NCBI GenBank assembly: GCA_963920765.1
Contig: OY987249.1
Span: 16,402,483 to 16,466,482 of the forward strand
DNA from: Ulota crispa
Taxonomy: Eukaryota > Streptophyta > Bryopsida > Orthotrichales > Orthotrichaceae
Direction of reading: 5' to 3'
DNA: 64,000 nt
Shown: piece after piece, positions 46,366 through 58,500 of the stretch
Layout: each line of letters opens with the position of its first letter
How positions within the stretch are numbered: position 1 is the first letter of the stretch
Program-made: the position numbers and the translations under genes
Notes under the pieces: generated by a model
Databases searched by the model: none
Told to the model about the DNA's origin: nothing
The model's input: only the letters and a program-made list of their open reading frames with translations

Positions 46366-46615
46366 TTAATCCCTGAGCGTCCAGCTCAAAATCCAGTTTA
46401 GACAAATCTTCTTGCAGTCAAAGTGTCCCTATGAACTGAAAAATACAATTTACAAGATTGAATTCATACAAATTGTTAGTAGGAATCATCTCCATCGTGA
46501 TGGGCATGATTGGAGGTGGTTTCATCAGAGGAGCAATGAGATTATCTCAGTCAAACTTGCGTTGACCCAAATTTTGAAAAGACATTATAATGTCTTCTGG
46601 GAGCTCATGGGTTAA
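46366..46615. mobile_element. TTAA-bounded 250-bp MITE, copy I
   Basis: The ends are TTAATCCCTGAGCGTCC and GGGAGCTCATGGG-TTAA. It has the same length and end type as A, B and R; the interior is more diverged (a shared ACATTATAATGTCTTTTC-like block). It lies about 350 bp upstream of the APS kinase ORF. Confidence 0.7.
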
Positions 46616-46854
46616 CCCCTAAACGTCCAGGAGGACGTTTTTTTGTTCTTTCACTCTGAAAAAGATTATGTAGCCTAGTGTTTTTTTTGGGAGATTTGGT
46701 GCTCAATTGCCCAAGGCACATGAATGATTTAAAACCCGCCACCCGCCTTGCCACTTGGCATGGTTGGATTCATTTTGGCTTATGGCGAGGTGTGGCATGG
46801 GGGAGAGGCACGCACATGCCCACTAGCTCTGCCAGCCCCGCCATGATGCTAAAG
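46612..46854. other. Segment starting with a TTAA-type end (TTAACCCCTAAACGTCC)
   Basis: A further TTAA-type end begins at the TTAA that closes copy I and includes a short hairpin (AACGTCCAGGAGGACGTT). A GC-rich stretch (46730-46860) follows, somewhat similar to 49310-49410. The partner end is not found. Confidence 0.35.
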
Positions 46855-47498
46855 TTACCCCCCCTAAATGCCTAAGACTTTTTTCTGAGCTTATAGAGCT
46901 TTGCTCAAAATTGAACAAAAAGTCAACATTTTGACAAGCTATATCAATTTTTTTTCAAATTATAACTGTAAAAATTCAAACTAGATATGTTAAGATCACA
47001 TAGGAAAAGAAAACACAACAATATTACATATGGATGGAAAGATTATAATATTTGATCATAAGGGTACGTATTAAAATTGTGAGAATGACTTGAAGTCTTT
47101 CAATCCTCTTTTCACATGTCAAATCTCAAAAATTGGTTACCGTTAAAGGACACAACATACATAGTTCCAATCAATTCACGGTTTTTCAAAATCTCTTACA
47201 ATTTTTTTAAATGAATTTCTAGTGTAGATTTTTCTCCAAAATATAGTGTATTTGAGGCTCATTTCCAAGAGCTCTAGCACTACAAAGAGTCAAGAATGTA
47301 ATGGACACCCTTGCACAAAATTTTGAATAGAAAATCATAATCAGTCAATTTTAAGATTGAACTTTTGATGCTAAAACTAGAGTTCAAAATAATGTCTCAA
47401 AAATACAAATTACCCAAAATAGTAACCTATTCAAGTTTTATTGAAATTCAAAGTACTTTGGACACCAAAGTTTGATACCTTGGGCATTTAAGGGTTAA
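46855..47498. mobile_element. TTAA-type element J, about 644 bp
   Basis: The left end TTACCCCCCCTAAATGCC is a decayed TTAA form. The right end GGGCATTTAAGGG-TTAA is intact. The whole element is the inverted counterpart of K (48553-49209), including the GTGTATTTGAGGCTCATTTCC block. No ORF of note. Confidence 0.65.
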
Positions 47499-48339
47499 GA
47501 GATTTTGAAAATGGGAAACCCTATTCTTTTATGCTAGAAGCACCCATAAGCGTGCTTTTAAGGACTTTGGAGTATGAAAATCAATTGATGAACTTTGAAA
47601 AAATATTGTTAAGTAAGCAAAAGGAAATCAAAAATATCAGCAACAATTTAAAAGTTCCAATTCTAAGCATTTGTTCACGTTCATTTTTGAAAGTCCAAAA
47701 TCATTGAAAATGTGTATTTGCATGTAGGAGAATAGTCAATTAAATAGTAAGATTGGGAATTCAAAACCGTCATGAAAAATGGCAAAATACCATGCTTAAG
47801 GTATTTGAATGGTGTCTTCACTTCCTTGGTTTTCTTACTCATAATATTGCAAAACTATTAAACGCCATCCACTAAACATGTTTCCAAATCCATTGGCATT
47901 CAAATGCTCTACCTTTGTCACCCATAACTTTTATTTTGTTGCCCATAACTTTTATTTTATCTCCCATATAATCATTGTGTTTTTGTATTCGTTAGTCAAG
48001 GGACAAAAAACACGGATATGGGTGTCATTGTAGGTCATGCCCATGGATACATGCACGTTTATGGATGTTGTTACCTTACCTAAATGTAAAGGACTATATG
48101 TCAGAAGCAATCTAAAGTAACTCTCTTCCTCCATATTTGAACTTCAAGGATTGCCCAAAAACAATTACAAATAAGGAGAGAAAACTAAAACCCTACAAAT
48201 AAGTTCTACAAACTTAAGTTCAAAATACAAAACTTGGATAGAGCACCATCTTAGCGGCCTTGCAGGAGAAGAAGTGATGGAAGGCCAGAAGGTACAAGAA
48301 ATAGAGCTAAAAACTCAATAAAATCTAATAATAGAAACA
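47499..48339. other. Intergenic; nothing recognised
   Basis: AT-rich DNA with a short local duplication (CCCATAACTTTTATTTT, at about 47921-47957). No gene. Confidence 0.35.
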
Positions 48340-49270
48340 TACATTAAATATTGCATTTAGGTAGCCTTGACAATTAGGTTGCCTTACCTTGTAAAGTTAC
48401 CTCATGACTCATCACTTGGCCACTTGGAGGCACATGCAAAACTTTAAATATTTGGATTTTCCATGGTTTATGACTTGGATGCTATTAGTTTGTTTTTTTG
48501 CAACTTTGTTGTTGATGCCAAACCCTTTAAAAGTTGATTATGGCAATGACTGTTAACCCCTACATGCTTAATGCACCACATTATGGTGTTGATAATACTT
48601 TGAGCTTCTATAAAACCTAACTAAGTTGCTATTTTTAATAGGTTTTATTTTTTAATTATTATTTTTAAAGTCTGGTTTTAGAATAAAAATTTTGATTTTG
48701 TAAATGACTAATTATGATTTTTCTATTCAAGATTTTGTGCAAGAGTGTCCACTGCAATCTTGACTTTTTAGTGTTGAGAGCTCTTGGAAATAAGCCTCAA
48801 ATACAATAGACCTTGGAGAAAAATTTACACTAGAAATTCATTTTAAAAAAGTGAAGAGGATATTTTGAAAAGCCATATATTGATTGGAGTTATGCTTGTT
48901 ATGTCCTTTAACCCCATATTTTTAATGTGACCATTTATTTAGATTTGATATGTGACAAGAGGATTGAAAGACTTCAAGTCATTTTTCAGAGTATTAACAC
49001 CCTCTTGATCAAACATTATAATCTTTCAATCCAAAAATCATATTGTTGTGTTTTCTTTTCCTATGTGATTTCTAACATACATGTATATTGTTTGATTTTG
49101 TATGGTTACGATTTAAAAAAACTAATACAACTTATCAAAATTTTGACTTTTTTTTCAGAATAGAACAAATTCTTAGAAGCTCAAAAAAGCCTTGTCATTT
49201 AAAGATTAATAAAATTACTATAGCAGTAGTAATTATTTATATAGTGTGAATTGGCAAGTAATTAGTGTGA
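48340..49270. mobile_element. TA-flanked MITE, copy 4, interrupted by TTAA element K
   Basis: It begins TACATTAAATATTGCATTTA and carries the same interior as copies 1-3 (GGTTGCCTTACCTTG, CACTTGGAGGCACATGC). It is split by K at 48553-49209 and resumes with ATAAAATTACTATAGCAG. The right end near 49270 is decayed. Confidence 0.65.
48553..49209. mobile_element. TTAA-bounded element K, 657 bp
   Basis: The ends are TTAACCCCTACATGCTTAA and TCATTTAAAGA-TTAA. It is an inverted copy of J. It sits inside TA-MITE copy 4, at a position where MITE copies 2 and 3 are uninterrupted. Confidence 0.65.
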
Positions 49271-49429
49271 GCAGCAGTGGTAACTAAAGATTAAAAAACC
49301 TTGAATTTTTCCTTCTGCCACTCCACGCCACGCTTGGCTGAGCCCAAACCTGCCGGGGCTGAATCCGCCACCCCGCCAGTGCCTTTCGCCACAAACCGCT
49401 GGCGTACGCCAATTTCTGTGGTCATGAGC

Positions 49430-50026
49430 ATCTAGCAAATTGCACCCCAAAAAAATCTAGCTAAAAAATGTCAAAAAATTTGCCAAATTACTAGAATGAA
49501 ATCGCCAAAAAAGCTTCAAATTAAAAATATATCTTGGATGAAATTGTCAAATTGTGGATGAAAACCAATTTATAGACATGTAATATGTGCTAATGTGATA
49601 TTTTCTATCCAATATGTGGATGAATGTTGAAATTTGGAACACCACTGTAACATTTTAAATTGCCACTTTGACACTTCTTAAAAAATGAAAAAAAAAAACC
49701 TCGTTGTAGCCCGGAGAGAAATTGTTTTTCATCTGATTTTTTTCCAAAAGTGATCATAATCACGAGGTGCATCATGGAAGGCCAAAAAGAAATTCATCAT
49801 ATACACTCACATTTTTAAATACCCCAAGTTGTGAGAAAATTCTGAATCACAATGTTAGGTCCCAAGCTGCCCTTATTGTAGTTTTCATGGAATTAACAAG
49901 CACTTTTGACTTTTGCAACTTTTTGAAGCAACAATATTGGTGCCCATTTGCAAAAACATTGTTGAAGACATTGTTGAAGCTACAATTAGGCAAACCACGG
50001 TGACCCAGCAAACACTTCAGGGTTAA
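49430..50026. mobile_element. TTAA-type element L (right end defined)
   Basis: The right end is ACACTTCAGGG-TTAA at 50023-50026. The interior from about 49600 matches M (30242 onward) in reverse. The left end is not clear. Confidence 0.5.
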
Positions 50027-50069
50027 AGCCAGAATTAAATTTGACATTTTGACACCAGCTTTCCTAATA

Positions 50070-50988
50070 CTAAGCCCCTAAAGCCATGTTGTCCCCTTGC
50101 GGGACAAATGGGATTTCAGGCAGGTACCTACGGCCTCAATTTTTGTCTTGATTTTTTGAAACTTTTTTTGAAGATAGGAAAACAAATTAGCTTTTGGGGA
50201 ATATCATTTTTATTCCAATCTATGCCTAAGAGCAAAAGTTAAGCCTAGATAAGCAAAAATTTATGGAGATTGGGTAGAAGTTTTATTTTTACCAATATTT
50301 TTTCTTTTTTTCCTCATAGGTTATATTTTTATCAACATTTGAAGCTCTGATTCATTTCTTTTGGACTAGTTATGAGAAATTTATAGACAATCTTGTTTTT
50401 TGGGCTATTCAAGCATCTTCTGGAAAAAATAACTTCTAAACATCATTTTTGAATGCATACTAAACATTTTTTCAAAACAAATTGTTGGAAAGGGTGAGGT
50501 TTGCTTTCTAGAAAAATCTCACCATTGGAGGGATTATTGTGTTTCAATTCCATTAGAGGGTTATCAACAATTTAAGTTTTTGTTCAATCTCATACCTTCT
50601 TCTACCTAATGTTTTTTTTGAGAATGAAAATTAAGTAATTTTTGTTTTGTTTTTTTTACAAAGATTCTCAACTCAACTTTCCACCATAAAGAAATTAAAC
50701 TTCAAACTTTGTGGTGCAAAAACTTGAAGTTAAATAAGTTCAAAGTCAAATAATCTAGTCATGCAAGGTGCAAAAAAGTTTGTTTTTTACACTTTAAATG
50801 CAAATATATTGCAATATGTGCGGTGAAAGTTTTTGATTTTTTCTTACACATTTTTATACTAGTCTAATACAAGATTGTGCAGTAAGATATGCAAGAAAAC
50901 AAATCTTCAATTTTTTTACTCTTTGTGATAGAAATGGCAATTTTGAGTGCCTTTTGACAAATAAAAGCCTTGGGGCTTTAGGGGTTAA
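50070..50988. mobile_element. TTAA-type (piggyBac-like) element N, 919 bp
   Basis: The right end GGGGCTTTAGGGG-TTAA is intact. The left end CTAAGCCCCTAAAGCC shows a decayed TTAA. It is the inverted counterpart of O (62103-63289) over most of its length (GGGACAAATGGGATTTC, TTATGGAGATTGGGTAGAA blocks). No transposase. Confidence 0.75.
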
Positions 50989-50999
50989 GGGGATTTTTT

Positions 51000-51610
51000 A
51001 GCATGGAAAATGTGCGTATGGATGTTTCTTACATATCCATGAAATCAAATCTCAGAAATTCATCATTGACGTTTTTTAATCAACTATCATGTAAATCCAT
51101 AAAAATTTATACAAAACAAGTTTAGGTGCCCATTGTGCCAGTGGAGGCAACAACTTGGTTCAAAGTCAAGTCTAAATGTAAACCACTTTATGCATGTACC
51201 CTTCTCTCTTCTATTGATCCTTTGCTAAAAGGACTCATTGTAAACCACTTTATGCATGTACCTCTCTCCTCATTTGGTCAACTGTTAAAAAGGCTCAATG
51301 TAAACCACTTCATGCATGTACCCCTTTCTCATGTGGTGGTTAACAATAAAGTATGATGGATCTCTAGAAGTTACACCACAACACTCTCTTTTAACCAATT
51401 AGATTGAGCCAATTCACCAAACGTTAACAACATGTAAGTAAATCATTGGCAATTGAACCACAACACTCTCTTAGCCAATCAAAATGCAAATGTATTCATT
51501 TTTATACAAAATAACTCACCAAAATGGGGTTTTGATTTTTAGGAACTGAAATTTGGTATGCTTAATTGGGATTACATAAGAATCCAATAATATTGATGCA
51601 AGACAACAAA
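51000..51610. mobile_element. Diverged partial copy of foldback U, interrupted by a 384-bp insertion
   Basis: 51000-51110 and 51505-51610 match consecutive parts of the right arm of U (GTATGGATGTTT.., TTTGGTATGCTTAATTGGGA). The interruption is at a TTTATACAAAA site. Confidence 0.55.
51117..51500. mobile_element. 384-bp insertion flanked by an 11-bp direct repeat, class unknown
   Basis: TTTATACAAAA at 51106-51116 and 51501-51511 flanks the segment. It has no terminal inverted repeats. It contains three direct units of about 60 bp (TGTAAACCACTT(T/C)ATGCATG) at about 51176, 51239 and 51299, and two copies of ACCACAACACTCTCTT. The long target duplication without inverted ends fits a SINE-like or Mutator-like insertion; on the minus strand GGTTCAATTGCC resembles a B box, but this is weak. 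Confidence 0.55.
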
Positions 51611-51725
51611 ATTTCCAATTATATTCTATATTATGCAAAGTTCTTTGGATGACGTAACATGGTGTTTGTATACTTGTTGCACCCCATTGCTGTACAGTAC
51701 ATGGTTGGATATGAATAGTTGTAAG

Positions 51726-52135
51726 GAGATTGATACGTCTACCACACCCTTTCAACTATTCTACCACATCCTGGGGTAAATTTTAGATTTCTACCATCAA
51801 ATAGTTGAATTTGAGAATTTGGAATTCAGATTTGGACTTTAGAGACCTTGATTTTGTTTAGAACCATGAAGGAAAGGTTGTAATTGAACAACACCCAATG
51901 AAAAAGCTTAGCTTGGGGGAAAGTGTTACTTTTACTTTTGATTATTAAAAAAGATAAGCTTTTTCATTGGGTGTTGTTCAATTAGAACGTTTTTATGATT
52001 CTAAACTAAATCACGGTCTTTAAGTCCGAATTTGAATCCCAAATTCTCAAATTCAGCTTTTTGATGATAGAAATCTAAAATTTACCCGGGAGTGTGGTAG
52101 AATGGTTGAAAGGGTGTGGTAGACATATCAATCCC
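51726..52135. mobile_element. Foldback element X, about 410 bp
   Basis: The left arm (GGAGATTGATACGTCTACCA...) pairs with the right arm (...TGGTAGACATATCAATCCC) along about 180 bp, with a core hairpin on ATTGAACAACACCCAATG. Its outer 50 bp resemble those of foldback T. Confidence 0.8.
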
Positions 52136-52525
52136 TTAGTTGTAAAACCAAACAAGAACAATGCATTCCATTAGCATCCGTAAATAGAGAGAGGCTGCGG
52201 AGCTTCAATAACAAAAGAATGGTAAAGGAGTTGATCCTTTTTTATTCATCTCCTTCCAGGGCATTGAATTAATCAATAAGAATGGACCCACACGGACCTA
52301 ATAATTCAAATTCAATCACAAAGCCTGTACAGAAATCAGCAAAATTTCCTGTAGCCTTGCAATTAATCCTGCAAACATCAAACATCTACTCAAAAGAGAG
52401 TGCAAATACTGTAAGAGATACATCAGGATTTCCATCGATGTTTCCAAATCTTGCAACATCTCCATACTCGTAAAAATAAAATTCCCAAAACCTTTCGACA
52501 ACCAGCTTGCACTCTTCGGTGTACA

Positions 52526-55500
52526 TCAAAAGGATTTTGTTTTCCTGGCAATCTTGGACTGAGCCTCTTTGAAAGGATCTCTTAATGGTTCCAGAGTGGC
52601 GGTCCTTTCTTCTAAAGCTACCCAGCTAGGCCTTCTCTCTGCGCACGCAACCGCAAACAAAAAATAAAAATAACACCTACTGTAAACTGGAAGAAAGCAA
52701 AGTGGAAGAAAGCAAAAAAAAAAAAAAAAGCAAAATCAACAAACACAGCAAATGTTGCAGAATGTAATTGATCTTCACACACAGCAAGAAAAATTTACAG
52801 TGACTCACTAAACTAAGTCAGTGTTTGGATGATTTTCAGTAAATAAGCAATATTAGCACATGGAGTGAACAATTCAGCAGGTAAAAAATCATTTTAGAAA
52901 GTAGAAGCTTTATTAATTATTCACATGGAAATAGAAAACAAAACACATATAATATATGAAAGCACTAAATTTTGAAATCAAACCCCTCATTGACTCAGTT
53001 TTGAACTTGTGTGTCTATACAAACTCAAAAACCAATCTACTTGCCCTTTGCATAAGGGATTGTGCTTGTTTTTTGTGCCATGCTCTATTAAATGTTCTTA
53101 CACTCTATGGAAGTGATAAAATGGAAAGTCTCAAACAAATACTCTCATAATTCTAAAAGATTTCTTTTTGGAGGTGTGGGTTAAGAATTGAGCTTTTGTT
53201 TTAGTGTTGCCCATAGGTATTTGATACAATTTTAAGTTGTGTGATTAAACACACAACTTTAAAACATTGAAAGGTTGTTTAAATAATTACTTTTTCATTG
53301 TTTTTGTTGTATGTTTAGAATTGTAGTTATGTTAAAAAATTACTCTAAATGCATCTATGCCGTATATATTTTTAAATAGCATAGAGATTGACCTCTAATA
53401 TTTCATAATAAACATACTAATTTATTCTACCTTCTATTTTGTAAATCAAACCAAGTTGAATTGCACTCATGCAACCCAGAAGCATTATAAAACCTCTTCC
53501 ATGTTTCGCTAATTTCTCCACTGTTTAATCTATAAAACCCTTTCCTTCTCAAGCCAACATCAATACAACCATTTGAGCAAAAGCAATTTAATTTAGTCTC
53601 ATTTGAAAAAATCACTTGCTTCCAATTTGCAACAATCCAATTTTCTTGAGTTTCAGCAAAATCTAAACCAACTTGAATCATATTTTGTGAAAAAAATGGT
53701 TCTTCTTCACACAAGACTTCAAACTTGCAAGATTCAATGCACATTGCATTGTTTAAACACTCATTTCATTGTCAAATTGTTGCCTAACTAATTTGCATAC
53801 TTTTGTAGCAATAATAAATCATTTATTGTCATTACTCACACATATGTCCTTCCCAAGTGGTTTAAAATTACAGTAGATTTTCCTTGTATATATAGTTTAG
53901 CATCAAAAAGATGTTTCTTTTGGAGTCTCTCATCACTAGATTGACTAAGAACAGACCAATTGGTTACTTTTTTTGTGATTCACCCATTCTTATTATACCA
54001 CACTATTTTTCTTTTAAAAAAACAATAGCCTTATCATGGTATGGAACAATTAAAAGTTCAATATTCTATTAGAAAACTCTTTCCTACTTACAGATATGCA
54101 AGACCAAAACTGAGTCAATGAGTGACTCTTTTTAAATGAAATATCTTAAAAACCTTTGCAGATTTTTCATTAAAGCTTCCATGCATTAGTAGATGCTTGG
54201 ATATCTTTAATCTACCCTTAATGACACCTAAAGATTTCTATTAATGCAATTGATATGGAAAAATATATTAATTAATAGTAAACACTGACTCGGTTTTGTG
54301 AGTCACTGTACGTGTCAAGGTTTCAAAGGAGCTGCAAACGAGGTTTCGTTTGTGAGCAGAGTGAGGAAGAGGGAGAGAGAGTGGGGTTTCTTTTTTAAGG
54401 TCACTCTCTCTTTGAAATTCCGGTACCTAATAGAGCTTTCTCTGCCTTCTCAACAGCAGCATCCATGTCACTTTCTGAAGGAAGAAGCCCTAAGAACGGC
54501 AGAGGCAACAATGACGACAAGTTGCAAATAATCAGCAGCAAAGCCAAATGCTCAAAGTTTTGGCTCGTCACTCCCAGCAGCCTCGTCAGAGCCGCTCCTA
54601 AAAAGCCACCTGTCACATTAGCCCCATTGGAGATGGACATCAACGTTGCAAACAGCGTGGCTTCTACGCCAGGTGGACACAGCCTTGCTGCTAAAACCAA
54701 GATCGGCATAAATGAAACCTGCAACATTCCCAGTTCCACCACAACATCATTCAAAAAGCTGCAAGAAAATATATAAAATATACCCAAAAAAGAAGGTAAG
54801 AAATCGTATCCTACAACACAGTTATATTCCAACAGACTGTACACTTCCAAACTGGACTATTTACTATTATTTTTGAGTGTTTCAAGTTAATGCGCGTTGT
54901 AATCATCGTGAGGAAGGTGGAATAATTTTAGAAGAGAAAGCAGTTGGGATTAAAGGAGTTCTCCAATTCTCAGCTTCAGAATTAAGTGGCAGAACCGGAT
55001 TGTACCTGTCCCAAAACTGTCAACACCAGGGTGTCGCCAAGGGTGAACCATTGATCACCAATTCCTAGTTTCCTGTTCAACCCCGTGACAAGGAGCAGCT
55101 GCAAAAAAAGAAGCTCCCAAGTGAGTGCATGTGAACTGATACTGTCAAAAACAACTTCAAAGAAGAAAAAGGCTTAAAAGAGAGTTGAGATCTGACCTGC
55201 GTTAGGCCTAATAAAACACCAATAATGGTACTCCAGAAGAATATCTTCTTCAGTGACACATGCTTCAGGTATGCGTTGTAAACACCGACGCCTGCCAGTG
55301 ACGCAATGGCTGTGACAAGCCTCACACGGCCCATAAACTCGGCGCCAAATCCAAGATGGTTGGTCCTGCATCCATGAACGAGAGTAAGATTCAAAGATTG
55401 AATTTGTTACAGCTTGGATTCTAGGCTGGGACACTTGAGATATCAGGTTTAAGAAAATGATTTAACACTACGTCAAAACCAACTGCATTACATTAATTGA

Positions 55501-58500
55501 ACATTAATTCATCAAAAAGGACTATGAATATAGTGCCTATGACCATAACATTAGTAGCTTTGTCTACTTTTTTCGTTTCTTTTCTTTGATTAAAGGTCTG
55601 TTGATTTGAGGGGAAGTTGCTAATTCCTTACGTGAAAAAGAACATTGCTGTATCTGAAGTTGGAGTTGCCTGCCAAAGAAAGATAAAAATAGTCGGCATG
55701 AAGATGTTGGGCTCTTTCACAGTTGCCCACAGACAATTCAATTGGGATTTCGATATTTCGATAAATCCATTTTGTTCACTAGATTGAGGGGCTGCTGCTG
55801 CTGCTTCAGGGTCTCGTAGTACACTTGGTGCAGCACCCCGGCGCTCCTCTTTGACAAGGCCTGCTACCAGTGAGGTTATCAAAGGCAATATGGCTGTCAC
55901 GGCAAACACAAACCTACAAAAAAACCATGAAAATGACTCAGGTAAGTCATTTCTCGTCAATAGAGACTAGTACGGCTAGTGTTTCCAAATTTCATGTATA
56001 TTGATGACGAAAACACATTGTTAAGTTTTAATATAACCTTCTCAATACGTCGTTATTGACAAAACAAAACAAATATCTCTTTCATGAATAAAAGCATCTT
56101 CTTCACCAAGTACTCAGAAAATTTAAATGTTGTAAGATTACGATTTAAAAGTAGGATTAGGTTCCTTTTTTACCTTCTCTTAAAAGTTGCTGAAACAACC
56201 ACCAAATCTGCCTTCCAGTTGCTTCATAACTTTTATTGTGAACTTGACTTTGAATGCTAAGTGGTGATGCATGCATCTTATATCTGAAAAACCTCAAATT
56301 ACAACAACCTATTGATGTAAAGGTACTGAATCCCGTTCATTTGTACGTTTCAAATCAATGGAGCAACAAATTACAAAGACAGTCTTGGACAGCAATATAG
56401 TACAAAAACAAGTACCTTACACCATAAGTCGCCACAAAGTAGCCACTGAAGTAAGCACTAACAATGCCACCTGTTGAAGATGAGCCCCAACAAAGTGATT
56501 GCAGAGAGCCAGATGTTGCTTGGGACTCGCCTCTAGCTCTTTCTACCACCATGGAGTCCACCACCTAAAAAAATATAAATAGAAAAAAGCACTGTTAATT
56601 TACAGTGTATCTCGTGATTGAAACAAACCGTCCTGCAGAGTAAAAAGAAGAAAGTAAACCACGTAATTCTACCGTATGAACGGCAGACCTTGTGTGCCAT
56701 CGAGCAGTGTTCAGTTCATACTTACAACATCAGAGAAGGCTACGGATAGAGAGCTGAGAAGAATTGCAGAGACAGCGGCGTACTTGTTGTTCACAATAGT
56801 CGCCAATGCGAACCACGACGATGCTCCCAGCAAGCCACAGAGAACAAGATATGATCGTCTCCGGTACCCAAACAGAGGTACACCATCGCTGCATCACAAA
56901 CCACATATGAAAAAGCTTAAGCTCACTCTCAAAAGACCAAAAATGTAAGCAACTAAATGCAGGATTTTTTTAAATTTCTGCACCCACTTTCATGCTGTAG
57001 AACCAACAATAAAAAAAACCAGTAGAATCTGAGCATTTATAACATTTCCAGTGAAATCCTCAGTCACCTGATGAATCCATAAAGAGGTTTGATAAGCCAG
57101 GGAAGCGCAGACAAGCCTGCCAAAAGTGCTGCCTGCACCAAGCAAATCAAAACATGGAATTCTCATGCTCAGGAATCGGATGTGTGGAGGATCAAAAACA
57201 CGTAAACACATACAAACATAAATACATAAACACATAAACATATAAAAACATAAAAACATAAACACATAAACACATAAACACATAAACACATAAACACATA
57301 AACAAAGAACAAGCCCCGCCATTCCCAGAAAAATCAATGGTTGTGGAGATGCACCTCGGCAGGGTCGAGACGAAGGTCATCCTTGAGAAAATAGCTGACA
57401 GCCAACCGGGCCAACCCTAGAATTCCCTGCACAAAATACACCATAGCAATGGCGATGGTGTCCGGCGACATCTCCACTCCAAACAAGCGCCATCCTTGCT
57501 TCCTCGTCACTTGAGCCTCTCGCAGGAACTGTGGCACATCCCGTGTTGCTGCTTTCAGCAAGCCTACCTCTTCCTCTCCCTCCAACACTTCCCCTCCCTC
57601 CAACACTTCCCCTCCCTCCAACACTTCCCCTCCCTCCAACACTTCCCCTCCCTCCAACACTTCCTCTCCCTCCAACACTTCCGGATCTTGCACCTTCAAC
57701 ACAGCTGGCTCTTCTGCAAACACCACACTTGCATAAGAGCACATTGCAATGAATGGAGAGAGAAACTCCGAAAACCCTAAAACCTTCAACAACAAGTACG
57801 CATTAACTAAGAGAATGTATACCATCTGAGCATATGTTCTTAACTGTAGGGTTCAAATCATTTATCTATAATACTTTGAATCCAGATAACGCCATGTTTG
57901 CAGCATTGGAATCGTCTGTGATTTGAAATTTAAAAAATTGGAAGGAATCACGTGAATGTGAGTGTTCCTGTCTATATACTTATGTAACTACTTTCTCGAA
58001 AACCTAAAAACTAGCAGCATTTTCTGAATTCTTCATCTCAGAACAGAAGTACGAAAAACTGGGATGAATTGCGTACCCATATTTTGTACTGGCAAGAGAT
58101 GGAAACTCGTCACGAGGACTTGGAATGTGAGATCCTCAGCCGCTTCATGTTGGCAGCATCTTTGCAAAAGCCATAAACTGAGAAGGAGATTACGATGGTC
58201 TCTCAAGTGAGCTCAAGACCATCGGCTTTCAGAGCTCTAAACATACACACACACAAACAAATAAACAAATACGAAACCCTAAAATTCCACAGAATGAAAC
58301 CCCTGTATTTCCACCCTCTGAATTTGCACAAGCTGCATTCTAACACAGTCTCCAAAGCTTCAGATTTAGGTATCAATGGATCAGGGAGGACTTGCGGTGA
58401 CGGAATAGTGAAGATGTTGTTGAAGGGAAGAGAAGTGACGACATTTTCGATACCATTCTCGATACAAACCAGCTGGATTGCTGTGAAATCTGACGCAAAC

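Noticed and set aside
52388-52634. Alternative minus-strand frame (FYFYEYGDVARFGNIDG) over the last FBT exon
   Set aside because: It reads like protein, but the competing frame joins FBT in phase from a stronger acceptor (52639) and ends cleanly; both cannot be the main product. Kept only as a note.
57192-57337. Tyr/Val/Met/Cys-repeat ORF on the minus strand
   Set aside because: Translation of an ATAAACAC-type microsatellite within an intron.
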